A DNA stretch of 6,524 nt. It comes from Methanomassiliicoccus sp. UBA386. Its GTDB lineage: Archaea; Thermoplasmatota; Thermoplasmata; Methanomassiliicoccales; Methanomassiliicoccaceae. Each line of letters opens with the position of its first letter. Position 1 is the first letter of the stretch. Below the pieces are notes generated by a model. That model had not been told where the DNA came from. It did not search any database and worked only from the letters and a program-made list of their open reading frames with translations. The translations under genes and the position numbers were made by a program. Positions 4,374 to 6,524 of the stretch are shown here, piece by piece. The stretch covers positions 13,846 to 20,369 of the forward strand of contig DAGU01000053.1 of NCBI GenBank assembly GCA_002498285.1, written 5' to 3'.

Positions 4374-6524
4374 TCCCTCCTGGCGATCGGCGGCCCTCTT
4401 ATACACCAGAACGGGGCACTTGGCCTTCCGGGCGATGATGTCCAGCACCCTGCCGAACGCGTAGGGGTCCCACGGCCTCGTTTCCGAGGAACCCATCACC
4501 AGGAGGTCATATTCCAGGGTTTCGGCCACCACGCCGCTGATGTAGCTCTCCGGTATGATATCCTTCACTTTCGTGGGCATCCCGCTCTTGGCGATCCGGT
4601 CCCGTATGCGGGCCGCGCGCTCTCCCGCCTTGATCAGATGGCGATCGTTCATCACCACGTTGAGAACGGTGACCGTCGACCCCTCGTATTCCGCGATGTC
4701 GGCCGCTGCCTCCGCGGCCCTGACAGCATTGATGCCGCCGCCCGCCAGCACCACTATGTCATCTGGGATGAGACGGCCCTCCGAGCGCAACACCATGATA
4801 TCGCAGGGCGTCCGTCGGACGATATCGTCCATCTTCCTTCCCAGGATGCGCCTCTGCGTCCTGGCGTATCCTTTCCATCCCAGCATGATGGCGTTGACCG
4901 CCTCGTTCACGGCGGTGCCGATGATGCTGGTGACGACATCGCGCGACACGATGACGATCGCTCTGGTCCTCACGCCCTTCATCTCTGCGTGGCACTGAAG
5001 CCCCTCCAACATCTTCCTCCGTTCGGCGATGCGATTGTGGCTGACGGCGCTCAGCGGGAGCGATAGCGGCACCTCGATCACATTGATGAGCAACAGCTCA
5101 CCCCCGCGGCGGGCCGCCAAGGAGGCTGCCACATCGATCGGGCCCTCGTTCCTGGGGTCGTCCACGGGCACCAGGATGCGGAAGCGCTTTTGTTCCTCGG
5201 CCGTCAGCGGCGCCCGGGCGCGGACCACGATCTTTTCGATCCCCTCGCGGGCCTGGGCAAAGTAGTGGATGAGCAGGCCGGCAAAGATGACGGCTATGGC
5301 AACATACCAGGCCAGGGCGTCCAGGGTGAACAGCATGGCCGCCAGGAACAGCTTGGTGACCACGCCCACGACCGGCACCATCGGGAAGAACGGAGTTAGG
5401 TATGAGCATTCCGCATCCGGCCTTGAACGCCGCAGGTTGATGGCGGCGATGTTCACCAGTACGAACAGCAAGAGGATCATGACATCCGCCACCGCAGCCA
5501 CCTTCTCGATGTCCAGGGCCACCGCCATGACCACTATGATGATGCCGCTTGCCACGATGGCCGCGTACGGCGTATGCCTGACGGGGTGCAGCCTGCCGAA
5601 CAGCGGAGGCAGGTTGCCGTCCCGCCCCATCGCATAGGAGACGCGGGAGGCGGAGAACACTATGGAGTTCACCGCCGCCACCGAGCCTATCATCATGCCT
5701 ACCGAGATGAGCGCCCCACCCACGAGAGGGACGGTCCGTTCGGCCGCGATCACCAGGGCGGCCTCCCTCCCGGCGGCCGTGGCCTCCCACCCCAACGCTC
5801 CGAACGTTACCGCGGCCACCGCCGTGAACAGCACCGCCGATATCGTGATGCACATGAACATGGCCCGGGGGACGGTCCGCCTGGGGTCCCGGGCCTCCTC
5901 CCCGGTCTGGGCCACCACTTCGTAGCCCTCGAAGATCATGAAGGTGAAGCCCATGGAGGTGGCGATGCTGAGATATCCGAACGGCAGGAGCTGGGGGCCC
6001 AGGCCGGCCGCGCCGGGGGCGGCTGGATCCATTATGATGAACATGAGGCAGAACGCTATGAACAGCACGATGATGCCGATGAGGAAGGCCGAGATGAGCG
6101 TCTCCGCGCGTCCCACTCCCTTTACCCCACGGTAGTTGATGTAGCAGAAGAACACCGCGATGGACGCCGTCAGCAACGCCTCTGCGGTCCCGGCGCTTAT
6201 GACATCAAAGGGGACCGATGCCTGCTCCATCAGCAGGACCGTCCCCTTGCCGAAGCCTATGGAGTAGACCGAGCATGCGATGCAGTGGCCTATCCAGGAC
6301 ATCCATCCTCCCAGGAAGCCCAGGGGGGCGAACAGCCCCTCCTTGATCCATAGGTACCCGCCGCCCGTCTCCGGGTATCCGGATGATAGTTCGGCATAGG
6401 ACATCGCGGTGAACAGCGTCACCGCGAAGTTCAGGACGAAGGCGATCAGCAGCCCCGGGCCCACGATGTTGGTCGCTATGCCGATGAGGAGGAAGATGGA
6501 CGAGCCTATGTTGGGCCCCAGCCC
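4371..6524 (-). CDS. APC-family permease fused to two Usp domains, N-terminus outside the window
   Basis: The frame is open to the right edge, so 717 residues are visible and probably a few tens of N-terminal residues are missing. An internal GTG at 6464 is not the true start, because the codons before it encode the conserved TM1 motif (GLGPNIGSSIF, visible residues 1-11). Hydrophobic helices fill about 1-425, likely 12 in all. APC hallmarks include the TM2 end AMSYAELSSGYPETGGGY, EGYEVVAQTGEEARDP (TM6, about 199-214) and SRVSYAMGRDGNLP (about 293-306). The substrate is probably amino acids or other organic cations, a family-level inference. Two Usp-like domains follow, at about 447-580 and 588-710. 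The first keeps a near-canonical nucleotide signature, Gx2Gx9G at visible residues 549, 552 and 562, but with Arg where Ser/Thr is usual. The second has GSSETRPWDPYAFG, which departs from that signature. Such tails are thought to sense ATP or stress and adjust transport. No promoter is visible, as the 5' end lies outside. Confidence 0.93.
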   Translation of the reverse strand, partial: GLGPNIGSSIFLLIGIATNIVGPGLLIAFVLNFAVTLFTAMSYAELSSGYPETGGGYLWIKEGLFAPLGFLGGWMSWIGHCIACSVYSIGFGKGTVLLMEQASVPFDVISAGTAEALLTASIAVFFCYINYRGVKGVGRAETLISAFLIGIIVLFIAFCLMFIIMDPAAPGAAGLGPQLLPFGYLSIATSMGFTFMIFEGYEVVAQTGEEARDPRRTVPRAMFMCITISAVLFTAVAAVTFGALGWEATAAGREAALVIAAERTVPLVGGALISVGMMIGSVAAVNSIVFSASRVSYAMGRDGNLPPLFGRLHPVRHTPYAAIVASGIIIVVMAVALDIEKVAAVADVMILLLFVLVNIAAINLRRSRPDAECSYLTPFFPMVPVVGVVTKLFLAAMLFTLDALAWYVAIAVIFAGLLIHYFAQAREGIEKIVVRARAPLTAEEQKRFRILVPVDDPRNEGPIDVAASLAARRGGELLLINVIEVPLSLPLSAVSHNRIAERRKMLEGLQCHAEMKGVRTRAIVIVSRDVVTSIIGTAVNEAVNAIMLGWKGYARTQRRILGRKMDDIVRRTPCDIMVLRSEGRLIPDDIVVLAGGGINAVRAAEAAADIAEYEGSTVTVLNVVMNDRHLIKAGERAARIRDRIAKSGMPTKVKDIIPESYISGVVAETLEYDLLVMGSSETRPWDPYAFGRVLDIIARKAKCPVLVYKRAADRQEG

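Noticed and set aside
5098..5853. Minus-strand open frame of 251 codons within the permease in another frame
   Set aside because: It is Gly/Arg/His-rich and low in hydrophobic residues, and lies wholly inside the permease gene.
5574..6353. Plus-strand open frame of 259 codons opposite the permease
   Set aside because: Its composition (Gly, Arg, His and Glu-rich, no hydrophobic core) is typical of the complement of a transmembrane coding sequence. The opposite strand has unmistakable APC motifs.
6462..6464. GTG as the start of the permease
   Set aside because: The codons before it continue in frame to the window edge and encode the conserved first-helix motif GLGPNIGSSIF, so the true start is outside.

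Overview
The window looks like chromosomal DNA of a GC-rich archaeon, most likely a Thermoplasmata or Methanomassiliicoccales type. That placement is an inference and rests on three things. The start codons have A/T-rich TATA-like boxes about 26-36 bases upstream and mostly lack a Shine-Dalgarno sequence. The gene families are ones I associate with archaea: a SprT-like HELLH protease, a small DHH phosphoesterase, and an APC permease fused to Usp domains. The gene order is tight and alternates between strands. I see no tRNA, rRNA, CRISPR array, insertion sequence or phage gene.

Layout from left to right: (1) a truncated minus-strand gene for a small four-helix membrane protein runs off the left edge (1-474). 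(2) A 429-base gap without a convincing gene (475-903) is unusually rich in inverted repeats. (3) A plus-strand class I methyltransferase-like gene (904-1491) converges with (4) a minus-strand YhaM-type OB-fold/HD exoribonuclease-like gene (1492-2475). (5) A minus-strand SprT-like zinc metallopeptidase gene (2530-3249) lies upstream of that. (6) A divergent 182-base promoter region (3250-3431) leads to (7) a plus-strand DHH/DHHA1 phosphoesterase gene (3432-4370). This converges with (8) a large minus-strand APC-family permease with two C-terminal Usp domains, whose N-terminus runs off the right edge (4371-6524).

The centre of the window (YhaM-like, SprT-like and DHH-like) carries hydrolases of nucleic acid or nucleotide turnover plus a putative protease. 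No sequence evidence shows that they form one system, and each appears to have its own promoter. Two features cut across genes. Both convergent pairs end on a shared TGATCA, with the two stop codons back to back and no intergenic base. Two of the enzymes (methyltransferase and DHH protein) also have substitutions at positions normally needed for cofactor or metal binding. I found no clear new multi-gene system. The best leads are the structured gap at 475-903 and the two enzymes with atypical active sites.
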